A stretch of DNA of 64,000 nucleotides from Breviolum minutum Mf 1.05b.01 (GCA_000507305.1 DF239898.1:62001-126000), one strand, 5' to 3'; counted from the first letter of the stretch, positions 1 to 12,070 are shown. A program made the numbers and translations. Notes: generated by a model not told the origin, from the sequence alone.

Positions 1-865
1 TTTGAATGGTTGAAACACCTTGTTCCATCACTCCATCACTGGTACTGTGAGGTAATTCAACTTCAACTTTTCCTATCCTTTGACTTCAAAAAGACTTTCA
101 ACATCCCTCGGCAAAGACCAAATCAACGTTTTCCGTGTATGCCTTGACTTTCCTGGGTACCTTTCTTTTCTCAGGGCACCTACTGGTAGTGGGTTAGGCT
201 GTGCATCTCCTGTGGATACGGGATGATGCGGGTTCTAAGTATTGCCGTCCCTCCATATCAGTCACGAGCACGTATCTCACTGAGCATGAGATACATACTC
301 AGTGAGCGATCCAAAGCAACAGCCTGTAAGAGTTTCGAGTAGATCATTAGTGACCCGAAGTGTGCTTGGAAGAGTCAGAGAAAAATAAGTGTATGCATAG
401 TGTATGCAGTATGCAGCTTCCCTTTGGGTCGCTAGGGCTTAGATGTACAGTAATTTTATTGATTTTTATCGCATCGTACATACAGCTCCGGTCCAGAGAG
501 AAGAAATCTAGGACCAGTACCTATCTTGATGACTTGCAGCGTCACAAGTTCTTTTTCGACCTTGCTCCCATCCGACCTACAATGCATGCGTGAGACACAA
601 GACTAAACCTCAAAAGGTTTGTTCAATGCTCCCTTGTGAATTAGCCTGCAATTTATAATTTCTCTCACAATGTGCAGTGACTGTTTTCTTTATATACTGT
701 ATATTGAGGTCCATCTGTGCACTGAATACTTGACAAACATAATATCATGATTGCACGTGATTGCACGTGCATATTCGTGTCCTACTGAGGCATAGCCATG
801 CTAGAATGCAGCTGCAGCTCTTGTTTCTGAAAGCAGGCTGACTGTTGCAATTGATACCACAGAAG

Positions 866-1012
866 GTGTGTTTGGCTTATTTGGAAGCTTCTGGAAAGGT
901 TGACGTCATGATGTCTATGAGAGAGCCCGGGGTACCACGTAGGTTCGGATTGAGTCGTGGCCGTTCCAGGATGCCTCTACGCCGTGCAAAGTGTCGGACC
1001 TTTGAATGTCGA
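866..1012 (+). CDS. coding exon, unrecognised protein
   Basis: An open stretch follows an acceptor-like AG|G at 865/866 and runs to a TGA at 1013-1015. The translation opens VCLAYLEASGKVDVMM and turns Arg-rich (PRRFGLSRGRSRMPLRR). Codon choice looks coding, with few rare triplets and a sharp change in composition from the flanks. A GC-type donor near the CGT|GCAAAG step would remove the stop, so the 3' end is uncertain. I do not recognise the family. Confidence 0.35.
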
Positions 1013-1809
1013 TGACACTTTTCTGCCCGGAATGACGGACTTGCGAGGAGTAAGATGAAACTAATGGTGGGAATGTTTAAACCCTTACTTATGGGCCTTT
1101 CTCGAACGAATACAACCACTTTTGTTTGAGTGGTATGACTCATGACTATATTGTATTATTGCTGTCACAGTTCTAGCCTCTGATGTTCAATCTAACTTGC
1201 GTAACTTTCCACTTTAAGAACTTTCTCATAGACTGATGCATCCTGGTATATCAGGGTGTACATATATAAAAACATGACAATGACATGATCGTACATCACA
1301 AGATCAACTCTTATTTCGTACATGTACATGTTAATATATGTTAATTATAATATTATATACACTTCGACCACACACGCAGGTCAGCCCCTCAGAGCTGAGG
1401 AATCTTGTTCGATGCAAGCGTACCATGCATTGGAGTCAAGCAAGTTGCTTGGGCTCGACCTTTTTATTCCTATCTAAAAAGTGACAAATCTTGACAGTTT
1501 CATCTCTCCGCAATGCATCCGTTCCTTGCAGTTACCAAGTTTATGCTCTCAAACTTGCATCTTGTCACTTTAAGGCAAGTGACATTTCTTATATACATTG
1601 TTTTGCTTCTTGTTCGTGATTGGTGTGCAACGAAAGGCTTACAAAGTGGCGTGACTCCTATGTAAATGCAGATTTGCTGGATAAGCCCTTTTGCTGCATT
1701 TGGAATTTAGACATTTTGTTTGCTGTAAATCTTTGTTCACCGTTCTTTCACACCCTTAATGTCCCTTACTGTAATACCCTTCAGCTCTTCATACTCGATT
1801 AGGACAAAG

Positions 1810-1922
1810 GTGCGCCGTGTTGGCACGCTGCCTCATGCTGGAAATGTGGGTTGTTCCAATTGTCAAGCAGAGAGAGTTCTGCCCACCAGGAGCTGCCACA
1901 GAGCATCTCTCTTTTCTTGAGC
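1810..1922 (+). CDS. coding exon, unrecognised protein
   Basis: The stretch follows an AG|G acceptor at 1809/1810. The best frame reads CAVLARCLMLEMWVVPIVKQ, then EFCPPGAATEHLSFLE, ending at a C-rich tract and possible GC donor. A second frame (VRRVGTLPHAGNVGCSNCQ) is also open, so the frame is not certain. It probably belongs with the next exon. Product unknown. Confidence 0.3.
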
Positions 1923-2093
1923 CCCCCCCTTTTTTTTTGTCAAAGTGTGTGTGTTCAGGCTGACTTCTCATGACTTGCTCAGATTTGCAATCACCCATAC
2001 ACAGCATAAAGTACAACATGTATACACAACAAAACTGAAAGTTGGCATGCGGATGCAGGTATCTTCTGCGAAATGATGTTTGATTGAACCCAG

Positions 2094-2252
2094 AGAGCCG
2101 CTGAGGCTTGTACAAAAATCAAAGACTCGCGCAGAGCACACGGAGCCTATGTGGAAATCCCGAAGGGAGCCCAGCGGCCCTACATACTTCCACACCATCA
2201 CTACTGGAAGCGCTCTCTCCAAGCCTGTCAACATGACCAACACTACCAAGCA
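2094..2252 (+). CDS. coding exon, unrecognised basic protein
   Basis: A stop lies directly upstream in frame, then a CCAG| acceptor at 2093, then 53 codons to a TGA at 2253. The sequence starts RAAEACTKIKDSRRAHGAYV and continues EIPKGAQRPYILPHHYWKR. It is clearly richer in G+C than its flanks. An alternative donor CCT|GTCAAC about 30 nt before the stop would make it internal. No family recognised. The long minus-strand frames here look like shadows. Confidence 0.42.
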
Positions 2253-3020
2253 TGAAGCTCGCAAAAGATTTGGGCACGTGTGGTTACTGTGGTTCAAGCA
2301 AAGTTTTGGGTCTGGCTGTGTTTATTGAGTCATCCTTACACAAGAATCAAGGATGGGATTCTCAAGCGTGTGCATTCCTTTCTTGACTCGCGGTCAGAGC
2401 CCAAGATCCTGATTTTAGGGTGACATCCCATATTTTGTAGTTGTTTTGTGCTGCAATATTTTGCATTACCCATTGGCATTTTTGAGCGTTTGGAAACACA
2501 AAATTTGCCGTTGAGTAGAGTGATTGGGTCTGATCAGATTTGATTTTTGGCTGGTTTCAGGGTTAAAAGATGTTAAAAGGATGGCAAGGAGTGGATGTGT
2601 TTTGCTGAGGCCCGAGGTGAACGCCTTGTTGAAAGCTGTGTGGAATTCTTAGATTCAGATCATTTTATTGCACTCCTTGTACCAGGTGAAAGAAAGCAAT
2701 AGACTCAAAGAAAACAAAGCAAAGTCCAGAATACCTAAACATACCTGAGCTATCCTATCCTAAAGTCAAGTAAAGATGGGCTGGCATGAATAAGCAAGAT
2801 TGAGCGATAGAGATGCCTTTTTAGCCCCGCTACCCTTCGGCAGCACACCCTAAGACTGAGGTTGATTTCCTGGGCGATTGCCGGTATCCTAGGCGCGCCA
2901 ACAACTTGCAATGGTTATATACTTAGCGCCGTGTAGAGGTCGTGCAGTGACCAATTGGGTCAAACCAAAAACATCCAAAGCCAGTGGTTTTGGTTTTTAA
3001 CCAATTTAAAGCGTTTGAAG

Positions 3021-3121
3021 GATCGAAACACTCGGCATTCATGGCCGTTGCCAGGTGCATGTGCCATTGCCCTGGGGAAAGTGTTGCTGACATGTTTGAG
3101 AGGCTGTACCCCTTGTGCAGA
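3021..3121 (+). CDS. coding exon, unrecognised Cys-containing segment
   Basis: The acceptor TTGAAG|GATCG and donor CAGA|GTATTT bracket a frame reading GSKHSAFMAVARCMCHCPG, then SVADMFERLYPLCR. Three cysteines lie close together (CMCHC). The splice sites and composition support an internal exon. The product is unknown. Confidence 0.38.
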
Positions 3122-3484
3122 GTATTTGTAGGTGATAGACATGCAACATGCAACATGCGAAACACGAATCAAGAAAATTCAGTTGGGTTTCATCATGCTT
3201 CATCTACTGTATCAGATTTCTGACTAGGTCCTTGCGAGATCACTGTCTAGAATAGAAGGGGATGAAAGCACCAAAGCACCTATATTAATATATAGAATAT
3301 GAAGGTTTGCGAAGGTTTGCCTGGTGTTGCTCTGAAGTGGGTCATAGTCAGCCTGTTGAGACCCGCAACGCCACCACATGAATCCTCATTGGAACAAATC
3401 TGAAGACGTTTGTAAATGCAACATAATGCAACAGACGTGTATTGGACACTTCTGAGACCCTTGACTCAATGCAATGCCTGCAAG

Positions 3485-3562
3485 CAGAAGGCAAAATTCT
3501 ACCCACCTCGCCAGAGCCTCAGCAAACGCACTCAGAACAGGAGACAACATGCCAGCTTAGGC
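3485..3562 (+). CDS. possible coding exon, Gln/Glu/Thr-rich
   Basis: After TGCAAG| the frame reads EGKILPTSPEPQQTHSEQET and continues TCQLR to a donor-like C|GTTTTG. This composition is typical of a disordered linker. Splice sites fit, but the exon is short and unrecognised. Confidence 0.25.
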
Positions 3563-4170
3563 GTTTTGATCATAAAATTTGGAAAAAACATGAACCAAAA
3601 CACACTAGCCTACTGAAAACCTCTCATGGCAAGACAAGCAGCGGTTCATGACTTCTGCTGACAGACAAATACCTGTCATGGCGTCAGATCCATGATGCAG
3701 AGGCCGGCAGATATCTCAGTTGCACGTTGAATGTGCACTTTCTTTCAGCGGGAGCGCTTTTGTTTTGCATCTTCGTCCTACGACATTTTTTCGCCTGGGT
3801 TGTTGACATTGCGACGTTCTAAGAATTGTTGCCAGGCAGTTGCTTTGTTTGGTAAGAGTTGCGTATCTCTCTATTTAACCCCTGGCATGGAAAGCGTTGG
3901 AAAGTAGATGGAGCAATCACCCTGTCACGGTTTGAGCGGGAGTCACATTTTGTTGCACTCCGCCGCATCCAGACAACCGCTATTGGAAGAGCTGTGTGAA
4001 GACCTCAGTCGGAGCACAGCTGATTTCTAGACAAGATGTCCAATTGCAGCCACGCATGCTTCAACACCCATTGTCACTTGAGCAGCGTTCAAAACTCTTA
4101 TGTAAACACTTAACTTCGGGGTTAAAGTGGAATGTGTTGGCGAATGTAAAAACACAGGGCGGGAAGCTCC

Positions 4171-4223
4171 GCGAACGCTTCGCAAATCTTTTATGACAGA
4201 CCGTCGTCGCGAAAGCTTCGCGA
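4171..4223. other. pair of GC-rich hairpins
   Basis: Two perfect stem-loops lie close together: GCGAA-CGC-TTCGC at 4171-4183 and TCGCGAA-AGC-TTCGCGA at 4207-4223. They share the GCGAA/TTCGC arms. They stand out against the AT-rich DNA that follows from about 4230. Function unknown. Confidence 0.6.
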
Positions 4224-4938
4224 AAGACGTTAGAAGATTGATGTATAGATCTTTATTTATGACATTTATCATTTATCTTTATATTGTACATATCTTGGCA
4301 TTTACGGCATGTATATAGATATTTAAATGTATATGTATTTGTTGTTTCTTTTCGTTCCATGGTTTCATTTTATTCATGTAAATGTATGTTGCTTTCCTGG
4401 TGTATATTTACTATGAAATGTCATGGTCAATTTTGGTGTAACCCTGGTGCTCCAATTCTGTTCCCAAACGGCTTTGGATGTATTTGTCGGGTAGAGTCTT
4501 AATGTAGAAGTCTTTATCCAAGTCTTGTTTGATGGCAAGGAATTTCTGGACGAATTTGGAGACTTCCACAAAGTGGTCGATATTGGCCCAGCTTGCATGT
4601 CCTTGGAGACAATTTTGCGATGTGCTCGTATGAACTACATCATATCACAAATGCATTCGAATGCATTCAAATGCATATAGATACTGTGTAGACTGTATAC
4701 CAAATATCCTATTGCATCGCTCTGATGTTGAACGATCTGAAAATTGTCGGATCCCATTCCTGTTCGTTCTATGGCAGACAGATTCACAAAGTCAGGCCAT
4801 AGTCGGGTAGGTTTACAGCCAATCGGCGAGTACTGATGGAAGCTGCAGTGAAGCTTACATTACAGCATCCAAAATTACTCAAATATACTGTACTCAAACT
4901 CCAGCATACACTATTCAGCTGGTTCAACATCGTCAAAC

Positions 4939-5031
4939 GTGTTTTACATCCACACATTTGGCTGCCAGATCATCGTCACCTTTTTCCTTGTTGTATTCGG
5001 CATTATGTGGAAGATGGGTGTGATTCAGCCT
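4939..5031 (+). CDS. exon of a polytopic membrane protein
   Basis: The frame reads VFYIHTFGCQIIVTFFLVVF then GIMWKMGVIQP, up to a donor CCT|GTACAG. The stretch IIVTFFLVVFGIMW has the length and hydrophobicity of a membrane segment. A second frame is open too, and no clear acceptor was found, so the start is approximate. It pairs naturally with the hydrophobic exon at 5223-5309. A channel or transporter is plausible, but no family motif is visible. Confidence 0.35.
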
Positions 5032-5222
5032 GTACAGACCTTAGAGATTCCAGATCTCAATACATGGTTGCAGATTTCAAAGCACTTCATGGTTTCACGA
5101 TGTTACACGGTCACAATGTCACACAGCATAATTTGCAGTAGACATTGGGTAGACTAGAAAGGCCATCAATGTCCTCTAGTGTGGGAGGAGAGTGGAGGCT
5201 GAAATATCATGTGTATTTGCAG

Positions 5223-5309
5223 GTCATCAACCAGCTTGCTTGCTACATTTATGTGTTCCTCTTCTTTGGCATTCTCATTGGGGCTGTAGTCGCTGACCTT
5301 CTCGGGAAG
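5223..5309 (+). CDS. exon encoding a transmembrane helix
   Basis: The acceptor TTTGCAG|GTCATC and donor GGGAAG|GTGCCA define 29 codons in phase 0. The translation VINQLACYIYVFLFFGILIG followed by AVVADLLGK is one clear membrane helix with a short polar end. The splice sites are strong and the reading frame is unambiguous. Together with the preceding hydrophobic exon this indicates an integral membrane protein, perhaps a channel or carrier. The family is not identified. Confidence 0.6.
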
Positions 5310-6006
5310 GTGCCAAATTGACGACCTGGATGGTTCGGTATTGTTTGGTTTGTGAAAGCTGACAGACTCTTGCAAACAAATCATATTTGGTCGTATGATA
5401 TGCCCATCCCAAATGGTAGTTTCATATGTTTTCATGGGGAGTCGACCTTGTTCAAGATTTCCAGGACTAAAGTGTAATACCCTGTGTCACTAGTAAATAG
5501 ATAGTATTACAGTATTATATGCTTTAGTGGGTACTAGTACTGTTTCTAGTCTAGTCTAGCACTGTAATGTAGTAATAGTATGTATAATTATGTAATCGTA
5601 GTTGTTACTAGTCTAGGATGACTACGTCGCGATAGCCCGTGGGTGTACCATACCAGTGAAGGGGTACAGGAAAGGGGAACGTGCACCCAAATATGCCTAT
5701 AGATTCTAAATGATTCTAGTTATGATGTCATGTCATTTCTCACGTATGCCTGACACTGTTCAATCAGTATATCATATGGATCCATATCGTCGTCGTGATT
5801 GTCGGCTTCATATCAGATCAATCATACTCATGACATTGATTGTAGTCATCAAGCTGATTATAATTATTCATCAGATTGACCATACTTGTAGAAGGTAACT
5901 TTGATCCTGCCATCATATGCAGTATCGTTTTCATTGTGTATTCATATCACAAATTATTGTGATTACTCCCATCCAAAAGCCTCAGACACTGGTTGAAATC
6001 CTTCAG

Positions 6007-6074
6007 GTCACGAAAGGGATCCAGGAGCAGCTGGAGCCCTTCCACAAGCCCTTTGGCTGCACGAAGCTGCTAAA
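6007..6074 (+). CDS. coding exon, unrecognised
   Basis: After CCTTCAG| the frame reads VTKGIQEQLEPFHKPFGCTK then LLK, ending at a GT donor. It is GC-richer than the surrounding DNA and open only in this frame. It lies 0.7 kb after the membrane-protein exons and could belong to them or to the next gene. Product unknown. Confidence 0.45.
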
Positions 6075-6540
6075 GTTTTGAATTTTTCTGACGTGTCTTG
6101 GACTGTGTCTCCGTGTGTTGTCAGTGTTCTTCGGCGTTCTTCTACTTCTGGTGTTTGACATTCCGATCTGAAGGTTCCGAGAGGGACTCGAGAAGAATCT
6201 TTTCTTGCACGAGGAGAATTTTCACTGATACTGCTGCTCATGGCATTCAGAGTTCAACAGCCAGATTAAAAAAACATGTTCATGTATCCGTAAATCTGTC
6301 AAAGTGGCAATGTGGAAAGGCGGTGATTGACCTTCTGCATTTCAAATAGATTCCAACTTTTTGCCACGTGCTACACCGCACAGAATGCTTTTTGTTGGGA
6401 AATCATACAACATCTGATTGGAAGAGAATGCCTAAACATTGAATAAGCTTGTCACAGATAAAATGCTTTGCAATCAGATTTGGCTGAATTTCGCTGGTCT
6501 TTGCCCCTGCCAGCAGCCACAAAGCCACAGGAAAACAAAG

Positions 6541-6639
6541 ATTCTACGAGGGCGGCTGATCCAAATTAGACAGATTCAACGCAGAGATGCAAAGGACATC
6601 AAAGCCATGGACCATGGAACGAAATGGAACGAATCATAA
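6541..6639 (+). CDS. possible coding exon, basic
   Basis: After ACAAAG| the frame reads ILRGRLIQIRQIQRRDAKDI then KAMDHGTKWNES to a TAA. It is rich in Arg, Lys and Ile. The acceptor is plausible, but the end lacks a clear donor. Unrecognised. Confidence 0.25.
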   Translation: MLRGRLIQIRQIQRRDAKDIKAMDHGTKWNES

Positions 6640-6900
6640 AAAGTCAGCGAATACTTTGCTGCACTGGTGGATGGCATGGAGATGCAAGAGTTCAACATGA
6701 AATAATATAACATCATTTGAACGTGTGGTTTAAACATGCATGACCTGCAGCTCTGATTGTTTTAGAAGATCTGAAATCTCAGAATCTCACAACATTTACC
6801 AAGAAACATTCTGAAGTGAAAGCTGGGGGGCCGTTTGGAGGTTGGATCTGGCACACTTAGGGTTGAATGACTGAAGCAATCTGAAACATATCAAATGTGA

Positions 6901-7097
6901 AAATACTGCGAAGCCACGCTGCTGCTCAATGCACATTTTGCAGAGCCAAAGCCCTTCAAAATGCAGCCTGCAGAAGCGGACCTGGCTGTGGGCACTGCAG
7001 TGTTGTTCAACGAGAACCTGCCTCATTTGGTGGGATCTTTGCAGGAAAGTCTCCAGCAACACTTGTTGCTCAAAGAAGGCCGGAATGTTGAGCCAAG
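6901..7097 (+). CDS. exon of a possible RhoGEF (DH domain) protein
   Basis: An in-frame stop lies just upstream (6898) and a donor AG|GTGTGA closes the exon. The second half reads AVLFNENLPHLVGSLQESLQ then QHLLLKEG. That resembles the DH-domain stretch of RhoGEFs in which 'iFgNi-eLl-lh--lL--L' packs against the GTPase. The next exon (7559-7648) fits the following helix. RhoGEFs activate Rho-family GTPases. The link rests on helix pattern only; no QR-P-RY core motif was found nearby. Confidence 0.35.
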
Positions 7098-7558
7098 GTG
7101 TGACTTGAGAATTCTCTACATTGGCTTCTGTGTATAGAGGAACTAAATACAGTCTCAATGAGCAATGTTCAAAGCCTGAAAACATCGAACTTACTCCAAC
7201 GCATGTTCTTGATGGCTTCTGTGAGACTGCCGCGCAGCAGCTTCTGCAAGAAGGGAAGTGATCCTTGCGCTCCAAGGGGCAAAACACGACGTGGAGGCAA
7301 AAGCAGAGCTGGAGGCACTCGTAACTGGCAATTGTGCAATCTCTGAAATCAGTGGTTTATCAGATTAATTGTATTACCGGCCTCATGGCCCAAGATTCCT
7401 TACTGTATGTTGTATAGAGAGATGGGGAGAGAGAAAGAGGGAGAGACAGAGAAAGTACTAAGTACGATTGAAAGTGAAAGGTGAGGACGACTCGATTTGT
7501 TGCTGTGTTTCCTTGCACTTGCAATGTGAATATTGGAAAGGTGCCACTGCTCTTGCAG

Positions 7559-7648
7559 ATTTACAACAGCTACTCTGACTATCTGGTGGCATGCCCTCAA
7601 GCAGTGCTGCAAGCTACGGCTGCAAAACTTGAAGGCAGTCGCTTCGAA
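7559..7648 (+). CDS. second exon of the possible RhoGEF domain
   Basis: The acceptor TCTTGCAG|ATTTAC opens 30 codons reading IYNSYSDYLVACPQAVLQAT then AAKLEGSRFE, with a GT at the end. RhoGEF DH domains carry a similar helix ('lk-Y--Yv-n-p-al--l'). Splicing phase to the exon at 6901 was not confirmed, so an intermediate exon may exist. The family assignment is tentative. Confidence 0.4.
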
Positions 7649-8782
7649 GTGTTGTCACAACTTGTCACAACCTGTTTGCGTTCCTCTATTCTTCCATGAT
7701 TCAATGCTCGTCAATGCCCTTCAATGTTTTCGTGTATTTTCAGTGCTCTCCTGCAGTCTGACAGCTTACCAAAGCACGGACTAAAGATGACAAAAAATAC
7801 AAAAGAACACAAGTACAACGGCCGGATGGTCAAACATTTGAGGTGAAGGCACAAAGAGTGCCTTCTAAGTCCAAATTTGCAGGTCTCCTACAGCACTTGC
7901 GGTCCAGCTGCTCACAAGAGCTTGTGCATGCCTGCAGAATGACGACGCCATTCATGTTTGACGTTTTCATTTACTACCTGCTCCTGAAGCAGCTTTGGTG
8001 CAAAGGATCTTCAGCTTTACCTGTGTCAAAGAGTGCCAATAGTCGGCCAAGCATGGTAGATAGATGTAGATGGTGTAGAGAGGCCTAGACATCAATCGAC
8101 CGAAGATGCTTGAGCAATCTCGTGTGCAAATCGGTTCATGTTTTTGGCATCTTTTGGATTGTTGTCAAGCATGTTTCGATGCTTTGGCTGTTCTGTGACA
8201 TCTTTGACTCGGCTAGGTATGGGTTGGTCGATGCGTACTCGAGCAATGGGAATGTGACAGAGGATGAGGTATTCCGTGGTTGGCCAATTGAGCAGCACGA
8301 GAATCGCGTGTGGTTCTTGTTTGGTGCCTTGTGGAGAGTAACTTGGTGTCACACGAGTGTGAGCGGACGAGCATATTCAACTTTTTCCAAGCAGTCCCCG
8401 GGAGGAAGAGAGGTTTTTGATGTTTTTGGACGTTTTCTGCTTCTTTCCTTTGAGTTTCCCCAGGTCATCTGGCCTGAGAGGGACTACTGTGCTTGTGTGG
8501 AAGCTTATGACTACCACACAACCATGCATGCGCTTTTTGAGACGTCCTTGCACATAGGCACATTCAGTTCATTTGCACCAAAGGTTGCTTTCTGTCTATG
8601 CAGTTCGCACAGCAAGGGGTCAGACTCTACAATTCTTGTGTAATTATTCTTGTTGGCAATTGGTTTGTTGGTTCCGGACTTGTCTTCCAGAGCAAAACTT
8701 AAACCACATGTTCAGAATGTTCATGTCTCATTTTCATGTGTCCTAATTCGGAGGGCGTGGAGACTTGCACAGCCGTCTACAG

Positions 8783-8836
8783 CGCAAAGGGAGCGAGATT
8801 CGACGAATGGTGGAGGCTTGTGTGAATGGACACCAC
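8783..8836 (+). CDS. coding exon, unrecognised
   Basis: Eighteen codons lie between CTACAG| and the strong donor CAC|GTGTAAG. They read RKGSEIRRMVEACVNGHH. A second frame is also open across part of it. Short, but the splice sites are good. Product unknown. Confidence 0.35.
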
Positions 8837-9072
8837 GTGTAAGGGGACGGAATTGATGCTGGGTCAAGGTGAGTGGAAACGAAGGTGGCAGCGCAGTTAA
8901 AAAAACAGCGTCACACAGAACTAGCTTGTAGGCTTATAGGATCTTATAGGTATAGGATGGTATAGGTACAGCATTCCTTCTGTAGACTGTACGGCATCCG
9001 TCTTATATTCCGTTTCATTCCTTTTACCGCTCCGCTGGTGCACGCTGCTTTCTGTGACGAACTGTTTCTCAG

Positions 9073-9238
9073 GCGGCAGAGCACTGTGAGGAGTGGCTCG
9101 AGAAGGACTTCCAACGCATTTTTTCAACTTATGCAAAGCATTCTGCATGTCTTCCAGGCACACTAAAAGGATTGCTTGAATGGAAAGGACTCGAACAATT
9201 TCAAACATCAAACACCCGAGATTCCTTGATCAAATCAA
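9073..9238 (+). CDS. coding exon, unrecognised
   Basis: After TTTCTCAG| the frame reads AAEHCEEWLEKDFQRIFSTY, then AKHSACLPGTLKGLLEWKG, to a donor A|GTACCT. It is amphipathic and helix-rich. The only competing frames contain stops. Product unknown. Confidence 0.45.
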
Positions 9239-9414
9239 GTACCTGGTGGGTCCCAACTTCGAATGCATTTGGAACTTTCCTAGCTCGGACTTTGTGAGTA
9301 TGTAGCGCTTTTGATCACCATACCATACAGTATGCTACTTTGATCTACTGTGTATTTGTTGTATTTGTATCCCACGCATGGCCTAATCTCGGCGGCTGTA
9401 CTTGGTGCTTTCAG

Positions 9415-9457
9415 CACGCTCAAAATACGCAGAGTGAAAAGGGACTTCGCTTCGAAG
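9415..9457 (+). CDS. short coding exon, unrecognised
   Basis: The acceptor GCTTTCAG| and donor GAAG|GTGCGC bracket HAQNTQSEKGLRFE. Both sites are strong. The segment is too short for any family call. Confidence 0.3.
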
Positions 9458-9886
9458 GTGCGCTGATGGAAAACATTGTTTGCTTGCAGCGCTGGCTTCT
9501 CGCTGGCAAGGTTGTAGGCAGCCTCAATACGGCTGAGATGATGGCTCCCTGGCCTGAAAGCTCAACAATTCCGTATAGTCCGATACAGTTGATACTGTCC
9601 ATCTTGATACTGACATGTGTATGTCAGCCAACGCATCAGGTAACATGATCAAATATGTGATGACTACAGTGACTACAGTGCGATTCAATCAGTACAATGT
9701 AGAATGTATATCAGCAGTCTCGCTATTGTTGAATCTAAGGTGAAATTGCTCACCCTTAGCGACACTTGCTTGGAGGATACTCATTGGCCCTTTACCAAGG
9801 CTGGCATTGTTTCAAGACCAGACAGCTGCAGTACTTTTCACTAACCAGCTCAGAGTTTCACAACATTTTCCGTCGGGAACTTGCAG

Positions 9887-9947
9887 GCTGACGTTCAGTA
9901 CAACTTTGCACGCTTGGCTCGAAACTGGCGAGCTGGCAATCTAGGAT
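9887..9947 (+). CDS. coding exon, unrecognised
   Basis: The acceptor CTTGCAG|GCTGAC and canonical donor T|GTGAGG define an exon reading ADVQYNFARLARNWRAGNLG. Phase 0 in, phase 1 out. Codon use looks coding. Product unknown. Confidence 0.45.
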
Positions 9948-12070
9948 GTGAGGCGATGAACCGTCACTCAACTTTTACACTTTGGGTTTCACTTTTTGAC
10001 TTTTTGTTGTGCTCAGTGCTCAGCGCGTTGCATGGCCGCGCTCGGCCGCGCTGTGTCGCGTCAGCAACTTGCAAACATCGTCACAACATGTCGCCCAACA
10101 GCCTGTCTAGCGCAACTTGTGCAACATTCCAACAACTGTGAGGGGCTGTTTTGCATGGCAAGTGCAGCAATTTGATTTGACACTAATTGCATCTAATTAC
10201 CTCACACACTCTCTCATTCCCACACTCACTCTCTCACAAGCCTCACTCTACCACTCTCCCTTTTGAGACTTGCCACTTACAGAAGATCAGATGTGGGATC
10301 ATCCGGTCCTGTAGTGATAATAGATAGACGATTTCTTGTTGGATTCTTTGATCATTTGGTTGTTGCACGTTTGAGTGTTCGATTCGCTGATCTTTTGATC
10401 GCTTGACTGCTTGATTCTTTCAATATCTCATTCATGATATGACAATGTTTCATATGTTTCATCGCAAATGTCGACAACAAAAACAGTTTGCAACCACGAC
10501 GGGATGACAAGACACTTGATGTGCCGCATGTTAACGTTAGAACACTTTTAATTTTGATTCGGTTTGGTGGTTGCCATTTTAATTTCGGAATTCCTGACAA
10601 TCTACCTAATCTGCCCAGGATCTATAGTTTATCCATCCATGCCGAGGATTTGGTGACAAGCTAGAAGAACATGACTGCCCCGAGCAGCTCAGCAGGGAAG
10701 CCCTCGGAAACCTTTTGTGGAAGCCATCCCCGCTTCAACAGCATGGCACTCAGGCCAGCCCGAGTGCTTGACCGATAATCAACGAATAAAAAGAAAAGGT
10801 AACATCAAGCTGTCAATCAGTACTCAATCAGTACTAGCTGAATAGTAAGCTAGTCTATCAGATATCAGTCTATTATCGGAACCTATCTTGGTCTCTCCCC
10901 TCGTCTCTAAAGGTCACAGTAAAACGAGCTTGGAAATTTCATAGAAGTCTGAAGTACAAGAAGGTCTGGTATTTGGAGGCATTCAGAATTCTGAAAGAGC
11001 ACTGTTGCTTTCGACTGCGCTCTTGGAAGCGCAGCATTTTCTTCAGGTTAAGTGCACCTTTGATCTGTCGAATGTGTGCATTGCAAACGGCGTTTTGACT
11101 GCTCGAAGCTTGGCTAAGATATGACATGGACAACACACATTCTGACGAAGATTTGGATGAACTGGTCGTGAGATTTTGTCACGGGTCATGCTTTGAGTCT
11201 TCGAGTCCGCAAGTGCTAGGGGCTTCGTTGAGTTGACCAATCTATCACAATGTACAGTATCTATAAAAGATCCACAAACCAATGAAATCATTTTTAATCC
11301 ATTTCTCTTATTTTGCATCCGCTGGATAATTTTTTTGCGGCCTTGATTTTGTATCATTCATTTTGCAGCAAATGGCTCTTCGAACTGAAAAGCGAGGCAC
11401 CTCACCTGGCTTGCCTGATCAGCTGCAGACCTGCTCAGAGACCGGTCGAAATAGGCACAGACTGCAACAGAGTGACTTCAGAGCCTCAGTGTGCATTACC
11501 GAGCATCCGGAGCATTCGTGAAGTAACATGAATACGAATTTCTGAAGCTTTTGCTAAAGTTCTTTATATTATATAACCTAAAGATCTTCAAAGTCCGCTT
11601 TTTTCCTTCCAACATCCTCATACATTGAAGTTCGGTCTCACCAGAAGGGGTTTGGACCAAAGGCCGCAATATGAAAACCTAAGCAAATAGAAAAGCGCTT
11701 CGTGTTTCCCAAGTTAGTGCATCTCGCTCCGTGGTTGTTGGACGCTTTCGAGCACTAGGGCCATCTAAAGCGTTGGCGATCCGAGGTGAAACTTCGCCCA
11801 AATTCGACCGGAACACAGTTGGATTTGCTTCTCGGCCGCAATGCATGGTGATTGTTGCTTTGCCCGGTGCTTATCTTTGCTTTGCGTTCTGTTTTTGGTG
11901 TGCTTCATATTGACTGACAATTGATAAGGGGATAAATGAGGATACACACATTCATATAATAGATAGATAGCGCACTGTAACTTGTTACTCCTTGCTCAGG
12001 GTTGCTACATTACTTCTTGCAAGTCAACCATTGTAGAGCTAGTCAGCTGGCACATTGCTTTATTTAACAG
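9948..12070. other. long stretch with no supported gene
   Basis: No exon with good splice sites was convincing here. It holds short open frames in all directions, a run of CACTC/CTCACA motifs near 10,200-10,260 and ordinary AT-leaning DNA. Probably intron or intergenic. Confidence 0.4.

Noticed and set aside
4939-4970. MiaB-like radical-SAM start (YIHTFGCQ)
   Set aside because: The words after the cysteine are purely hydrophobic and lack the MN-x-D/S-E continuation. Better explained as a membrane helix.
8110-8643. 177-codon + strand ORF
   Set aside because: Phe/Cys/Val-rich with no domain pattern. It could include an exon, but no boundaries or recognisable sequence support it.
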